Below, piece by piece: positions 50,384 through 60,625 of a DNA stretch of 64,000 nt. Source of the stretch: Acidobacteriaceae bacterium. GTDB lineage: Bacteria; Acidobacteriota; Terriglobia; Terriglobales; Acidobacteriaceae. The notes beneath the pieces are model-generated. The model saw only the letters and a program-made list of their open reading frames with translations, made no database searches and had not been told where the DNA came from. Position numbers and translations under genes: made by a program. Location: contig JAOAPN010000014.1 in NCBI GenBank assembly GCA_025462885.1, positions 620,001-684,000 on the forward strand, in the 5' to 3' direction. Numbering within the stretch: the stretch's first letter is position 1; each line of letters starts with the position of its first letter.

Positions 50384-51693
50384 GTGGTTTTGTTGAGCGG
50401 TATGAGGGAGTGGATTTGACGAAGGCTGTGACAAAGCGAAGGCTGGCGCTGGCATGTTGCCTCGCAGGGTTGATGCTAGCTTGCGCCGTGAACGGTCGTG
50501 GGCAGACTGCGCCGGCCTCTGCGACTGCGTTGAGTCTGCAGCAAGTGATCGATCTGGTGAAAGCGAAAAATCCTAGCCTGCTGGCTGCGGAACAGAACTT
50601 GCAAGCGGTCAAGGCTCAGGAGATTCAGGCTGGGGTGCGGACGAATCCGACGTTCACGTTGAATGGGTCGGACGTTTCGCTGCCAGCCCAGGGAGCTTCG
50701 AATCCTTACACTTACTCGGCGCAGGTGAGTCGGTTGTTTGAACTGGGGCAGAAGCGGCGCTGGCGTCTTGACGTCGCTCGAAGCACGACCGATCTGACCG
50801 CGGCACAGTATCGCGATCAGCAGCGGCAGATCATCTTTGCGGTGAAGGCGGTTTTTACGAGTATGGTGATCGCGAAGGCGGCGCTGAAACTGGCGCAGGA
50901 CAATCTCGCCGATTTCCGTCATGAGGTCGATATCAACCGCGATCGCTTCAACGCGGGCGATATTGGCAAGCTGGACTTTGAACGCCTGGATCTGCAGCTT
51001 GCCCAGTTTGAGAGCGATGAAGCAACAGCGAAGGTCAACGTGCAGCAGGCAAGTTATCAACTGCAGACACTGGCTGGAGTCGCTCAACCCAGCGATACGT
51101 TCGATGTCTTCGGCGATGTTGTTCCGCCGGTTGTTAACGAGACGTTGACCTCGCTTGAGCAGAAAGCCTTGGATACGCGCCCTGATTACCAGGCTTCAAT
51201 AGCTGCGGTACGTGTCGCAGACGCTACTGTGAAGTTGACGTCGGCAAATGGGTTGGCGGATCCGACTCTGGAAGGAGAGTACGACCGAAGTGGAACATAT
51301 AACTCTGCGGGCTTCAGCATCAGTATTCCGTTGCGACTCTTCGACCGCAACCAGGGAAACAAGGAGACGGCGCGTTACCAGACGCAGACGGTTCGGTTCG
51401 CTCAGACGGCGGCACTGAACCAGTTGCACTCGGATGTGGCACAAGCCTGGGTAGCGTACCGCGTGGCGAAGGGCTTGTCGGACCGGTATCACGAGCACTA
51501 TCTGGATGAGTCCAAGGACGTGCTTTCAATCGCTCAGTTTGCGTATGACCATGGCGGGCTGGCACTGATCGATTATCTGGATGCGCTACGACAGTCCCGC
51601 GCTACGACCTCGAATGCATTGAACTCGTATGCGCAGACCTGGATGGCGATTCATCAGATGAGTCTCGCTACGTCGACGGAGATAGCTCCGTAA
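50380..51693 (+). CDS. TolC-family outer-membrane efflux channel (CzcC-like)
   Basis: The 437-residue protein completes the tripartite pump. It has a signal peptide (RRLALACCLAGLMLACAVNG) and the two long-helix TolC repeats (residues 50-235 and 255-430), such as AEQNLQAVKAQEIQAGVRTN and the later RVADATVKLTSANGLADPTL. The start is probably the TTG that overlaps the pump stop (GGAG about nine bases upstream); a GTG at 50428 would fit the signal peptide better. Its 3' end is followed directly by the transposase scar, with no terminator seen, so a loss of downstream sequence by insertion is possible. Confidence 0.88.
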   Translation: MSGFVERYEGVDLTKAVTKRRLALACCLAGLMLACAVNGRGQTAPASATALSLQQVIDLVKAKNPSLLAAEQNLQAVKAQEIQAGVRTNPTFTLNGSDVSLPAQGASNPYTYSAQVSRLFELGQKRRWRLDVARSTTDLTAAQYRDQQRQIIFAVKAVFTSMVIAKAALKLAQDNLADFRHEVDINRDRFNAGDIGKLDFERLDLQLAQFESDEATAKVNVQQASYQLQTLAGVAQPSDTFDVFGDVVPPVVNETLTSLEQKALDTRPDYQASIAAVRVADATVKLTSANGLADPTLEGEYDRSGTYNSAGFSISIPLRLFDRNQGNKETARYQTQTVRFAQTAALNQLHSDVAQAWVAYRVAKGLSDRYHEHYLDESKDVLSIAQFAYDHGGLALIDYLDALRQSRATTSNALNSYAQTWMAIHQMSLATSTEIAP

Positions 51694-51796
51694 GAGACAT
51701 TGCTGGTCCAGAGTCAAATTGCCAGGCGCCTGAAAGAGCACCTGGTTTGGAGCGCGTTGCAGTGTGATGAGAATTGGTGGAGGCGGTGGGAGTACC

Positions 51797-52209
51797 CGGA
51801 CCAAACCGAGTCGTCGGCGACCCACTACCTCTACTCTGCCATCGCCTGGTATGCACGGCTCAACATCGGCATCCAGCGTATCCTCACCGACAACGGACCC
51901 TGCTACAAAGCGCACAACTTCCGCCGCGCCTGTGGCCAGCTGGGCCTCAAGCATCGGCGCACCGGACCCTATACACCGCGCACCAACGGCAAGGCAGAAC
52001 GCTTCATCCAAACTGCACTCCGAGAGTGGGCCTACGCCAGAACCTACCAGAACTCACAGGAACGCAGGGACGCCCTGCTATCCTTCAACCACCAGTACTA
52101 CTGGCACAGACCTCACGCCAGTCTCAACCAACGACCACCCATCAGCAGAGCAGCGCTCGATGACAACAATCTCTTGAGGCACCACAGGTCTTCTGTATTA
52201 GATGTTTAG
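51797..52209 (+). pseudogene. IS481-type transposase, 5'-truncated
   Basis: About 137 codons of an integrase-core transposase: DQTESSATHYLYSAIAWYAR, then the second catalytic Asp in ILTDNGPCYKAHNF and the Glu in TNGKAERFIQTALREW, ending PHASLNQRPPIS. The first catalytic Asp and the DNA-binding N-terminal half are missing, so it is inactive. Sequence before 51797 does not match. Confidence 0.85.
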
Positions 52210-52554
52210 TCCCGGCATTTGACGGATTGGGTTGAGAGTAAATCTGTGTGGGGTTTGTGTCCAGAGTTTGCAGAGGTATTCGTAGGGCGTGAGGCCTTTG
52301 AGGGTTTTGAGCCTTCGGGCGAAGTTGTAGGCCCTGAGGAAGTCGGTTAAGTGCGCTTTGAGTTGGTTATGGGTGCTGTAGAGGTATCGCTTCACCGTAG
52401 CATCCTTGATGGTACGGTTCATGCGTTCGACGTGCCCGTTGGTCCAGGGATGGTTAGGCTTGGTGAGCCGGTGTTCGATTCCATGAAGGAGATACAGCCT
52501 GTCGAAGGGATGGCCACGGAAGCGCGCGGTTGGCCCCTGCCGCCTCTTCTTCAT
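52198..52554 (-). pseudogene. Second IS481-type transposase remnant, C-terminal part only
   Basis: About 105 codons from GIEHRLTKPNHPWTNGHVER to the typical QMPGLNI end of a common IS481 branch. TNGHVERM holds the catalytic Glu; both Asp residues are lost upstream. It lies tail to tail with the first remnant, meeting it near 52200. Confidence 0.85.
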
Positions 52555-52629
52555 CCCTGCTCGCTAGACTTACATTGCCGGAGATCTTCAGCTTCAACTG
52601 GTAAAGTTTTCAGGGAGCAGGTCAAGGCA

Positions 52630-55600
52630 TCAGTAGAAAAGTTTAGCTCCCAATTGGAGGGTTCGAGGGTTGTTTGCCTGTGATGTGATTGTCCCAAACG
52701 CTGCAGTTCCAAATATGGTGTTAGGGCGACCGAACTGTGCGCGGTTGAGTAAATTGAAAGCGTCTATCCGAATTTGCAGATCGGTGCCACGACGCATCAC
52801 TTGGAAGCGCTTATTGAGCGAAACGTCTACATTCTGAGATCCAGGTGCACGGCAGGAGCCACAGTATCGCGGTACGTTGCCCAGTTCGAACGCGCGTGTG
52901 ACGCGAAATGCTGAACTGTTGAAATAGTTTTTGTTTGCAAAGCTACCGCCCAAACGGCTTTTCGTTGAGCCTTCCGTCAAAGGCGATTGGCCCTCTACAA
53001 AACTTGGACGAGAGCCGGAGAAGGAGGCCTGTCCCGTTTCCGTGAGACCCAGCGGCAGACCCGATTGAAACGTCACAATGGATGTGCCTGTCCATCCTCC
53101 CAGGAACACTTCCTGCCATGGTCTTAGATTTCGCAGCAACATTTGCCCATGTCCGAACGGCAGCTTCCCAACAACAGACACGACTACCCGATGTGGCGCA
53201 TCCGTTGGTGAGTATGACCGCTCATTGCTTCGAGCGTAGGAGTTTTGATACGTCTGGGTGCCTGTATCTAAGAATCCTGTTGTGAGATTTCCTACATCTC
53301 CAAGCGCCTTAGACCATGTATACCCCATGCTGAAGACTGTCCCGTGGGATGACGCATAACGCAGCGATGTTTGTAACGAGTTATATGTTCCGGAACCAAT
53401 ATTTACGTGGTTCTGGCTTACGGTGGTGAATTGGGGAAAGGCAAGGAGCAATCGATACGTTTGGATTGTTGCAGCACCGAGCGTCCCGGAATTCGCAGGG
53501 ATCTTTCCGTAGAAAGGGTTGGTGACAGTCTTTTGAAGAGCCGTGACCGCTGCGGTATCTCCGACTGCACCGAAATACTTCGGATCGAGATCATTTGGCG
53601 CGAGATTGGCCGAGAGTTTCACTCCATGTGAGCCAGCATAATTGACCTGGAACGTAGTCTTCGCGGTAAGCAGCTGTTGAATGCCAGCGTTCCACTGTTG
53701 GATATAAGCGCTTCTGTTGTCGTAGACCGGCCCCGCGATGGCGCTCCCAAGCGCCGCTGTGGCAGCTTGCTCTGGAGTAGGAAGCGCAACCACGCCAGAG
53801 GGGAAGGGGTTCGTCAGCGAGTTCGCGGGATGGATGCTGTCCGTTGTGGCGGTATAGGTCGTTTGGGCCGTTGAACCTGGATTGCCGACGCTGTAGATGC
53901 GTTGCGATACGGGAAGATACATGATTCCATACGCCGCGCTGAAGACGCTGGAGGGTTGGAACCTGTAGTTCACTCCAAGCCGCGGAGAGAACTGAGCGAA
54001 ATTGGTTGCCCATGCCGCACGTGGGTTACCGTTTATTCCTCCAAACGCAAGTCCACCCGTAACCGCATTTCCATTCACAACACCCAGACTTGTTGGGAGC
54101 GTCGAACTAATGGTCGCTATTTTGTTGTGGTTCTCATACGGCCCGGTCTCGATATCGTACCGGACACCCAGGTTGACCGTTAGCTTGGGTGAGGCTCGCC
54201 AGTTGTCTTGTAGATAGAGACCAACATAGCGCTGTCGGTATGAGAATCGAGCATTCTGGACGATACTGCCGCTGGTGGGGTAACCCAGCATATAAGAAGC
54301 GAGAGAGAGGAACTGGCTCTGTGCACCTGGGATGGTTGTGTTTGGCGTTTTGTTGGTAAAGGAGCCGGTGTAGGAAAATGTTCCCATCGGAGAATCAAGA
54401 CTTCCCGAATTCTCCAGGATGAGGCGAGCATCTACTCCGAGGATGAGGCTGTGAGGTCCCCTCTGTGATGTGAGACTGACTCCACCGACATGCGTATAGT
54501 GAACCAGATCGGTGTTGCCCACGGCCCCGATGTTTGTATAACCCGTAATCACTTGCCGAGGAACGCCAGCCTTTTGCTGCTGGGCGATGAAGGTCTGCGC
54601 AAAGCCGAGCGTGGAGGGATCAATGTTGAAGGACTGCAGAGTCTGTCTATTGCTTTGGTAAGCGAACCCATACTGAAAGTTAAGGACATTGTTGGAGTTC
54701 AGTACCCAGATATGATCTAACGTTGCCACATTCGCTTGAAGGACTTGGTTCGTGGCGTTTGGGCCATCCAGCTTATTGAACAAATCAGGGTTGAGATCGC
54801 TATTTTTGCTCAGCGTTCCGCGTACGAAGGTACGTGAATTATCGGTGAACTGATGATCCAGGCGACCGTTGTATTGCCAGTCTGAGCGTTGAATATTCTG
54901 GAGTCGTTGAAAGTTGTTCGTTAGTGCTGCGGCACCCGCTCCTGGAATATTAGGGAGCGGATAGTAGTTCAGAAGATTTCGGGCAACACTATTGATCTGG
55001 GATGCAGGAATAGTATGATTTGCGAACGCTGATCTGGCCTTTGTTGTCGTAGAGTAGGTTCCTGGGTCATAGATCTCTGCTCCGTAAGCGGCATAGCCTT
55101 CTGAAAAGTTGCCACTTCTCATAAGAGTAGTCGGGACAGTGCCGATTGTCGGGTTGGTTGATCGAACCTGTGTTCCAGAGAAGGCGCCAAAGAAGAATGT
55201 TCTCTTGTGACCGTCGTACAGATGTGGAACCACTACCGGACCGCCTATTGATCCGCCGAATTGGTTATACCGCAGCGGTAACCGGTAATCTGTCCTGCCA
55301 TTGATTGGTGGGGTCCCGACCGCCTTTACAAAATAGTTTGCAGCGTTTAGCTTGTCGTTCTTGAAATATTCATAGAGCGTCCCATGGATATTGCTGGTAC
55401 CGGACTTGGTGACGAAGTTCAATACTCCCCCGCTACTGCGTCCGTATTGGGCTTGAGAGACGCTGGTTTGGACCTTGAATTCACTGACGATGTCAGGAAC
55501 AGGTGTCAACGCGGGCTGGCCCTGGCAGCAAACAGTTACGGGAACGCCGTCAATCAAAATTTCGTTGGAGCCGGCTGTCCCTCCATTCGTCGTGAAGTTT

Positions 55601-56223
55601 GCATTGCCCGCCGTCTGGACAGCTCCACGATCTGTAGAAAGAGCAATGCCGAATCCTCCTCCCGGCTGCACTCCTGGGACAAGTGCTGCAAGGCTGAAAC
55701 TATTTCCGCCATCGATCGGAAATTCCTGAAGCTCGGTCTGGCTGATCACGGTGCCATTGCCAGATTCTTCCGTTTGGAGGGCGACAGCTTGGTCTGCGTT
55801 GACCGTGACTACGGTGGATTCGCTTCCTACTCTGAGTTGCAGATCCACTTGTGCCAATTGGGCCACTGCGAGTGCAAATGTGGTTTGGCTTCGATCGAAA
55901 TGTGGGAGTGTCGCTTCGACCCTGTAGTGTGCAGGCTGCAAACCGGGGAAACTGTAGAATCCTTGGCCGTTTGTCGTCGACACAAACGTCTGGTTCGTAT
56001 CGAGATTCGTAATTTTGACGAGCGCGCCTGGTAGCGCTGCTTGGCTGGAATCGGTAATCGCACCGCTGACGGTGCCGGTGGAGACCTGTGCGCCTGCCGA
56101 AACGCTCAAATTGAACGTAAGGACGAGAGAGAAAAGGCCAAACAAAAATGGAAGTCTTACCTTATGAAATGCAATAGCGAACACTGGCGTACCACCGATG
56201 GAGATTTCAATGACGGCTGCCAT
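52630..56223 (-). CDS. Oar-type TonB-dependent receptor 2
   Basis: The 1197-residue receptor has a signal peptide (RLPFLFGLFSLVLTFNLSVS), a carboxypeptidase-regulatory-like domain (about 48-130, GTVSGAITDSSQAALPGALV), a plug with the ILIDGVPVTVCCQGQPAL segment carrying two adjacent Cys, and a barrel ending in RTLQLGAKLFY. It is divergent from a ToxR-like regulator with a 144-base shared control region. With the following secreted glycosidases it forms a glycan-use locus, so a plant or microbial oligosaccharide is the likely cargo. I set the start at the ATG ending at 56223. The 3' side ends against the transposase scars. Confidence 0.92.
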   Translation of the reverse strand: MAAVIEISIGGTPVFAIAFHKVRLPFLFGLFSLVLTFNLSVSAGAQVSTGTVSGAITDSSQAALPGALVKITNLDTNQTFVSTTNGQGFYSFPGLQPAHYRVEATLPHFDRSQTTFALAVAQLAQVDLQLRVGSESTVVTVNADQAVALQTEESGNGTVISQTELQEFPIDGGNSFSLAALVPGVQPGGGFGIALSTDRGAVQTAGNANFTTNGGTAGSNEILIDGVPVTVCCQGQPALTPVPDIVSEFKVQTSVSQAQYGRSSGGVLNFVTKSGTSNIHGTLYEYFKNDKLNAANYFVKAVGTPPINGRTDYRLPLRYNQFGGSIGGPVVVPHLYDGHKRTFFFGAFSGTQVRSTNPTIGTVPTTLMRSGNFSEGYAAYGAEIYDPGTYSTTTKARSAFANHTIPASQINSVARNLLNYYPLPNIPGAGAAALTNNFQRLQNIQRSDWQYNGRLDHQFTDNSRTFVRGTLSKNSDLNPDLFNKLDGPNATNQVLQANVATLDHIWVLNSNNVLNFQYGFAYQSNRQTLQSFNIDPSTLGFAQTFIAQQQKAGVPRQVITGYTNIGAVGNTDLVHYTHVGGVSLTSQRGPHSLILGVDARLILENSGSLDSPMGTFSYTGSFTNKTPNTTIPGAQSQFLSLASYMLGYPTSGSIVQNARFSYRQRYVGLYLQDNWRASPKLTVNLGVRYDIETGPYENHNKIATISSTLPTSLGVVNGNAVTGGLAFGGINGNPRAAWATNFAQFSPRLGVNYRFQPSSVFSAAYGIMYLPVSQRIYSVGNPGSTAQTTYTATTDSIHPANSLTNPFPSGVVALPTPEQAATAALGSAIAGPVYDNRSAYIQQWNAGIQQLLTAKTTFQVNYAGSHGVKLSANLAPNDLDPKYFGAVGDTAAVTALQKTVTNPFYGKIPANSGTLGAATIQTYRLLLAFPQFTTVSQNHVNIGSGTYNSLQTSLRYASSHGTVFSMGYTWSKALGDVGNLTTGFLDTGTQTYQNSYARSNERSYSPTDAPHRVVVSVVGKLPFGHGQMLLRNLRPWQEVFLGGWTGTSIVTFQSGLPLGLTETGQASFSGSRPSFVEGQSPLTEGSTKSRLGGSFANKNYFNSSAFRVTRAFELGNVPRYCGSCRAPGSQNVDVSLNKRFQVMRRGTDLQIRIDAFNLLNRAQFGRPNTIFGTAAFGTITSQANNPRTLQLGAKLFY

Positions 56224-56367
56224 TGAAGCGATTGAGCGGAACGGCTGACAAGTTCCAGCCAGTCCGTTACGAAATGTTACGCCGTTATGTCCTTTATATT
56301 TAACATTATACTGTTGGCTCAACAGGTCTGGCACATGGTACAAGCGAGATGCTAAGATTCATGCGTT

Positions 56368-57696
56368 ATGGTTACCGCTCCTCAAGAAGCGACCGTCGTG
56401 GATCCTGCTACCGGGTTTGCTTCCGAAATACAGGAGGTTTTGGAGAGCCGTTCCTTTGGACGGTCACCCGTTCTACGGAAGCTCCTCCTATATCTATGGG
56501 AGCATCGGAATGCGGATGTGAGCGAGTACGCGGTCGCTGTCGAAGCGCTCGGGCGTGGCGCAGACTTTGATCCTGCGACTGACGCGACAGTCCGGGTGAC
56601 GATTGCACGCCTGCGGCAAAAACTTCGAGACCACTATATAGATAGAGGCAAAGAGCATGGCCAGCGCCTAGAGATTCCGCTAGGAGGCCATCAACTCATA
56701 TTCGTCAAGCGGAGCGATTCGGATCAACCTAGTCCTTTCGTGGATGCTATGCAGTCTGAACTGTCCCAGGAATCCGCGTTGGCACGACCTGAACCGGATG
56801 TCTGGTCCCGTCCTTGGGGAAGGGGAGCTTTAATTGGCTCGCCATTGCTCGCCGCATTTATTTTGTTTATTGCAGCCTTCGTTATTCGACACCCCTCGCC
56901 AGCGGAACACGTCACAACGGACCGCAAATTAGCCGCCTTGCAGCCGTGGGCCGACATTGTGTCGAACAAGAGGCCAATCAAGGTTGTTGTTCCAACGCCA
57001 GTCTTCTTCTCCTGGAAGAATTCGGCGGGGTCGCCAACAGATAGGCGAATCCTCCAGGTTCGCGACGTCTCTGTGAACGACTATGAAGATATTGCCAAAT
57101 CACCGCAATTGGCCGATTTCACCGAGCGTTACGGCAAACCCATCCTCGGACAGTCTTATACCGTGATCAGCGACACGTTTGCGTCCATCGTGCTCACTCG
57201 TTTTCTGGACAAAAGCGGGTTCGGAGACTCAGTGGAAGTCCTTGATCGAGCAGGTATTACGTTGCCTGCGGTCCGAAACGATAACGTGATTGCATTAGGT
57301 ACGACCGCAACGCTGGCTCCATTCGCTGACTTTATGTCGCGCATGAACTTTGCTCTTCTTCCTGGAGAGGAAGTTGTTTTGAATCGGCACCCGCTTTCTG
57401 GTGAGTCACCTACTCGCGGCGTGAAATATGAATCGCCTGAAAGAGCGAAATGGCCTGGAATCGTGGCAGTACTGCCCGGAGGGAATTCCAACTCGGTCTG
57501 CATCTTGCTTATTTCGCGGCACACCTCCGCACTCGCTGCCTTTCTGACATCCAAGGAAGGCTTAGAGAAACTTGGCGCCGCTCGTAAGAAGGCAGGATCT
57601 CCTGCCTACTTCGAGGCTATTATTGATTCGGAGATGGACGCAGACAGACTGGTTAGCCAGGAACTTGTGCTGTTTCACCCCTTTTCTGTTCAGTAA
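56368..57696 (+). CDS. ToxR-like transmembrane transcription regulator
   Basis: The 442-residue protein has a cytoplasmic winged-helix domain (about 15-112): RSPVLRKLLLYLWEHRNADV, then DATVRVTIARLRQKLRDHYI, the recognition part, and a beta-hairpin RLEIPLGGHQLIF. One membrane helix follows (ALIGSPLLAAFILFIAAFVI, about 153-172), then a 270-residue periplasmic domain I cannot name. This is the ToxR/CadC layout: an outside sensor joined to a DNA-binding head. It is divergent from TonB receptor 2 and is followed by the secreted FAD enzyme, so it probably controls this locus. Its signal is unknown. Confidence 0.85.
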   Translation: MVTAPQEATVVDPATGFASEIQEVLESRSFGRSPVLRKLLLYLWEHRNADVSEYAVAVEALGRGADFDPATDATVRVTIARLRQKLRDHYIDRGKEHGQRLEIPLGGHQLIFVKRSDSDQPSPFVDAMQSELSQESALARPEPDVWSRPWGRGALIGSPLLAAFILFIAAFVIRHPSPAEHVTTDRKLAALQPWADIVSNKRPIKVVVPTPVFFSWKNSAGSPTDRRILQVRDVSVNDYEDIAKSPQLADFTERYGKPILGQSYTVISDTFASIVLTRFLDKSGFGDSVEVLDRAGITLPAVRNDNVIALGTTATLAPFADFMSRMNFALLPGEEVVLNRHPLSGESPTRGVKYESPERAKWPGIVAVLPGGNSNSVCILLISRHTSALAAFLTSKEGLEKLGAARKKAGSPAYFEAIIDSEMDADRLVSQELVLFHPFSVQ

Positions 57697-57746
57697 CAGA
57701 CAGTTTCTTACTTGGCACAGGTGGCACAATCCTTCATACCTGATAC

Positions 57747-59348
57747 ATGAAGCGTTTGTTGCTGATCACTCTGCTCCTCATGTTAGGGTTCGTAAACCTT
57801 TTTGCCCAGGCAACGCACTTCGACCTCGTCGTCTATGGTGCGACTGAGGCTGGCGTGATGGCCGCCGTGGCCGCGTCCCGCGAAAATCTCAAAGTTGCAC
57901 TCGTGGAACCCACGGCGCACATCGGCGGAATGCTGACAGGGGGGCTCTCAGGCAGCGACATTGCAAACCCCGATGTGATCGGTGGCTTGGCGCGCGAGTT
58001 CTTTGATCGAATGGGTTCTCATTACAACGCCGAACGACTCGGCCATTCGACCGCCTGGAACTTCGAACCACATGTTGCAGAAGCTGCTCTAAAAGATCTT
58101 CTGAACAAAGCGAACGTCTCAGTCTTTTTGAATGAGCCCCTCTCCCCGAAACAAGATCGAGTTCGTATTGGCAGTCACATACTAGGGTTTCAAACGCGGA
58201 CTCGTCGTTGGGACGCGGATGCATTCGCCGACTGTACCTACGAAGGCGATCTTCTACCCCTTATAGGTGTCGCATTCACCTCAGGGCGTGAGTCTAGCTC
58301 CAAATATCGGGAGAGTCTGGCAGGTGTGCGTGCGGAGACTCCAGCGAATCAGCTACCGAACGGCGTATCTTCCTACCGGTCAGGTACGCGGACCTTGCTC
58401 CCCGAAGTGAATCCCGGGCCTCTCGCGCGACCGGGTAGCGGGGATGATAAAGTTCAAGCCTTCAACTTTCGCCTCATCATGTCCCGGGATACTCATAATC
58501 AGATTTCATTTGAGCAGCCCAATGGCTACAACCCCGCGACGTACGCACTGCTGAATGGAGTGTGGAAGGCATTGCAGCAATCTTTGGGCAGACCACTCGT
58601 TCTATCCGACATCTTCCGGATTGTGCCGATACCAAATGACAAGGCGGACTTCAACAATATTGGAGGATTCTCAACAGACTTTCTGAACCACAGTTGGACG
58701 TACTTGAATGCGACGGCCGAAGGACGAAAAGCGATCTTCGATGATCATGTTCGATATACGAAGGGGCTTCTTTTCTTCCTTTCGCACGATGACTCGGTCC
58801 CAATAGCCATCCGTGAGGAGTTGTGCAAGTGGGGATTGGCGAAGGATGAGTTCACCGAGTCGAACAACTGGCCTCCGCAACTGTACATCCGAGAGGGACG
58901 GCGAATGGTCGGAGAGTTTGTGTTGACCCAAGCGGATCTTCTCTCCGATCGCGTGAAGGGGGATTCCATTGGTATGGGTTCCCACAATATCGATTCGCAT
59001 AATGTGCAGCGAATCGTTGACGAACAAGGAATGGCAAAGAATGAAGGGGATGTCCAGGAGCATGTCCAGCCATACGCATTGCCGTATCGAATACTAACTC
59101 CGCTGCATTCTGAAGCAGATAACCTGCTGGTCCCCATCTGTGTATCCGCCAGTCATGTGGCCTACTCCTCGCTGAGGATGGAGCCCCAGTACATGATTCT
59201 TGGACAGGCAGCCGGTGTGGCTGCAGCCCTCGCCGTTCATGATCACCGCGCTGTGCAGGATATTGACATCCACCAGCTCCAAGATAGGCTCGTTGCTCTT
59301 GGCGCAATCCTAAGCTATCCCATTGCCACAAACTACATCGTGCAGTAG
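57747..59348 (+). CDS. Secreted FAD-dependent oxidoreductase
   Basis: The 533-residue protein has a signal peptide (KRLLLITLLLMLGFVNLFAQ) followed at once by an FAD-binding Rossmann loop: FDLVVYGATEAGVMAAVAAS, then the LVEPTAHIGGMLTGGLSGSD block seen in the FAD_oxidored (PF12831) family. The C-terminal MILGQAAGVAAALAVHD closes the FAD site. Members are often found near glycosidases in Bacteroidota and Acidobacteria and may oxidise a sugar or alcohol, but the reaction is not established. It lies 27 bases before the first glycosidase and probably heads this operon. Confidence 0.88.
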   Translation: MKRLLLITLLLMLGFVNLFAQATHFDLVVYGATEAGVMAAVAASRENLKVALVEPTAHIGGMLTGGLSGSDIANPDVIGGLAREFFDRMGSHYNAERLGHSTAWNFEPHVAEAALKDLLNKANVSVFLNEPLSPKQDRVRIGSHILGFQTRTRRWDADAFADCTYEGDLLPLIGVAFTSGRESSSKYRESLAGVRAETPANQLPNGVSSYRSGTRTLLPEVNPGPLARPGSGDDKVQAFNFRLIMSRDTHNQISFEQPNGYNPATYALLNGVWKALQQSLGRPLVLSDIFRIVPIPNDKADFNNIGGFSTDFLNHSWTYLNATAEGRKAIFDDHVRYTKGLLFFLSHDDSVPIAIREELCKWGLAKDEFTESNNWPPQLYIREGRRMVGEFVLTQADLLSDRVKGDSIGMGSHNIDSHNVQRIVDEQGMAKNEGDVQEHVQPYALPYRILTPLHSEADNLLVPICVSASHVAYSSLRMEPQYMILGQAAGVAAALAVHDHRAVQDIDIHQLQDRLVALGAILSYPIATNYIVQ

Positions 59349-59375
59349 TTCATATCTCATTCACGTGGGGCATCC

Positions 59376-60614
59376 ATGTCATTTCAATCTCTCTCGCTCC
59401 GTCTACTTTGTCTGGCTCTTGCAATCTCTTTGGATACGGCAAGCAGTTCGGCTCAAGCTGTTCCGATTGGTGCCCAGGTAAAGACAGCGACCTACACAAG
59501 CAGCGCAGGCTACTACCTTAACAGCGCGGGCATGAACACTGTTCGGTTCGGAATCTATTACTACACCGATTTTTCTGTAAACGGACAAGACTCTACGGCG
59601 TGGCAGCAGTACGATTCTCTTGTGCAAACGCTGGACGCAACCGGCACAAAGTTCGTCATGACAGCTTTTATTCCCTCAGCCACGATCACCACGCAAGTGA
59701 ATGCTCAGGTGAATTCAAGCACCACCCAGGCGCAGAAGGATCTGATCGTCAGGCAAACAGTCCAATCAGACCTCAACACTCTGGTGTCTTTGGCGGTACA
59801 GCGCTATGGAACGCGCATCGCTGCTGTTGAGATATGGAATGAACCGGACAACAGCACCTTCTGGAGTTCAAGCCTCGGAACCTTCACCAACGCAATGACC
59901 GATGTGTGCAACAGCGTGAGCACATGGCCGGTCAGCACCGTATATGGATATGCTTTTACCCAACTGCCTCACGTTTCGTCCACCGACAACAGTGCCAGCA
60001 CCCAGCTTTATGATTCTCTCAGTAGTGCTAATGCAGTTTCGTGCCTTACTGCCGTCAGTGCTCACTTCTACACAACGACACCGGAGGTCTTGCTCACCCA
60101 ATTCCCCTATGCAGGCAGTGCATTGAGCAAGCCGATTTCAATTACGGAGTTTGGGGCCTCTTCAGATCCTGCTATTCGAACAGATGCCGCTCAGGCCCAA
60201 CTCGTCCTTCGCAGCATGCTCAGTATCTTCATTGCGAAGCCCTTGTACGCATCCATCTATGAATGGAAGGACACTGCGTCCGTATCCTCGACACAGCAAC
60301 AGCATTACGGGATGATTGATCAGAACGACGCTATCAAGCCGGCTTACACGGGCATCTCGAATCTCTATTCCTATTACCTGCCTGCGGTTTCTACTAGCGG
60401 AAGCTGCAGTTCCGGACTTTGCAGCCTCACAATCACACAAAGTCCCAACATTTATACGATCTACTGGCGAAGTGATGCATCCGGAGTAAAGCTGAGCACA
60501 ATCCTGGGAAACATTTCTGTGAGCGAGAAACAACTCTCTTTGACAACAGCATTCACGACGGTATCCGCGTCGAGTGTATGGATCACAAGTACACCTATCG
60601 TAGTCAGCAACTGA
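59376..60614 (+). CDS. Secreted clan-A-like glycoside hydrolase, paralogue 1
   Basis: The 412-residue protein has a signal peptide (LSLRLLCLALAISLDTASSS) and a (beta/alpha)8-like domain. The two expected catalytic Glu are Glu156 in VEIWNEPDNS (acid/base, N-E-P) and Glu258 in PISITEFGASS (nucleophile). NTVRFGIYYYTDF gives the first strand. The C-terminal 90 residues form a beta-sandwich-like tail with one Cys pair. I cannot assign a numbered GH family; it recalls GH5/GH39-type enzymes. A close paralogue follows, with only 11 bases between them, indicating duplication. Its cargo probably comes through TonB receptor 2. Confidence 0.82.
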   Translation: MSFQSLSLRLLCLALAISLDTASSSAQAVPIGAQVKTATYTSSAGYYLNSAGMNTVRFGIYYYTDFSVNGQDSTAWQQYDSLVQTLDATGTKFVMTAFIPSATITTQVNAQVNSSTTQAQKDLIVRQTVQSDLNTLVSLAVQRYGTRIAAVEIWNEPDNSTFWSSSLGTFTNAMTDVCNSVSTWPVSTVYGYAFTQLPHVSSTDNSASTQLYDSLSSANAVSCLTAVSAHFYTTTPEVLLTQFPYAGSALSKPISITEFGASSDPAIRTDAAQAQLVLRSMLSIFIAKPLYASIYEWKDTASVSSTQQQHYGMIDQNDAIKPAYTGISNLYSYYLPAVSTSGSCSSGLCSLTITQSPNIYTIYWRSDASGVKLSTILGNISVSEKQLSLTTAFTTVSASSVWITSTPIVVSN

Positions 60615-60625
60615 AGAGGACATAT

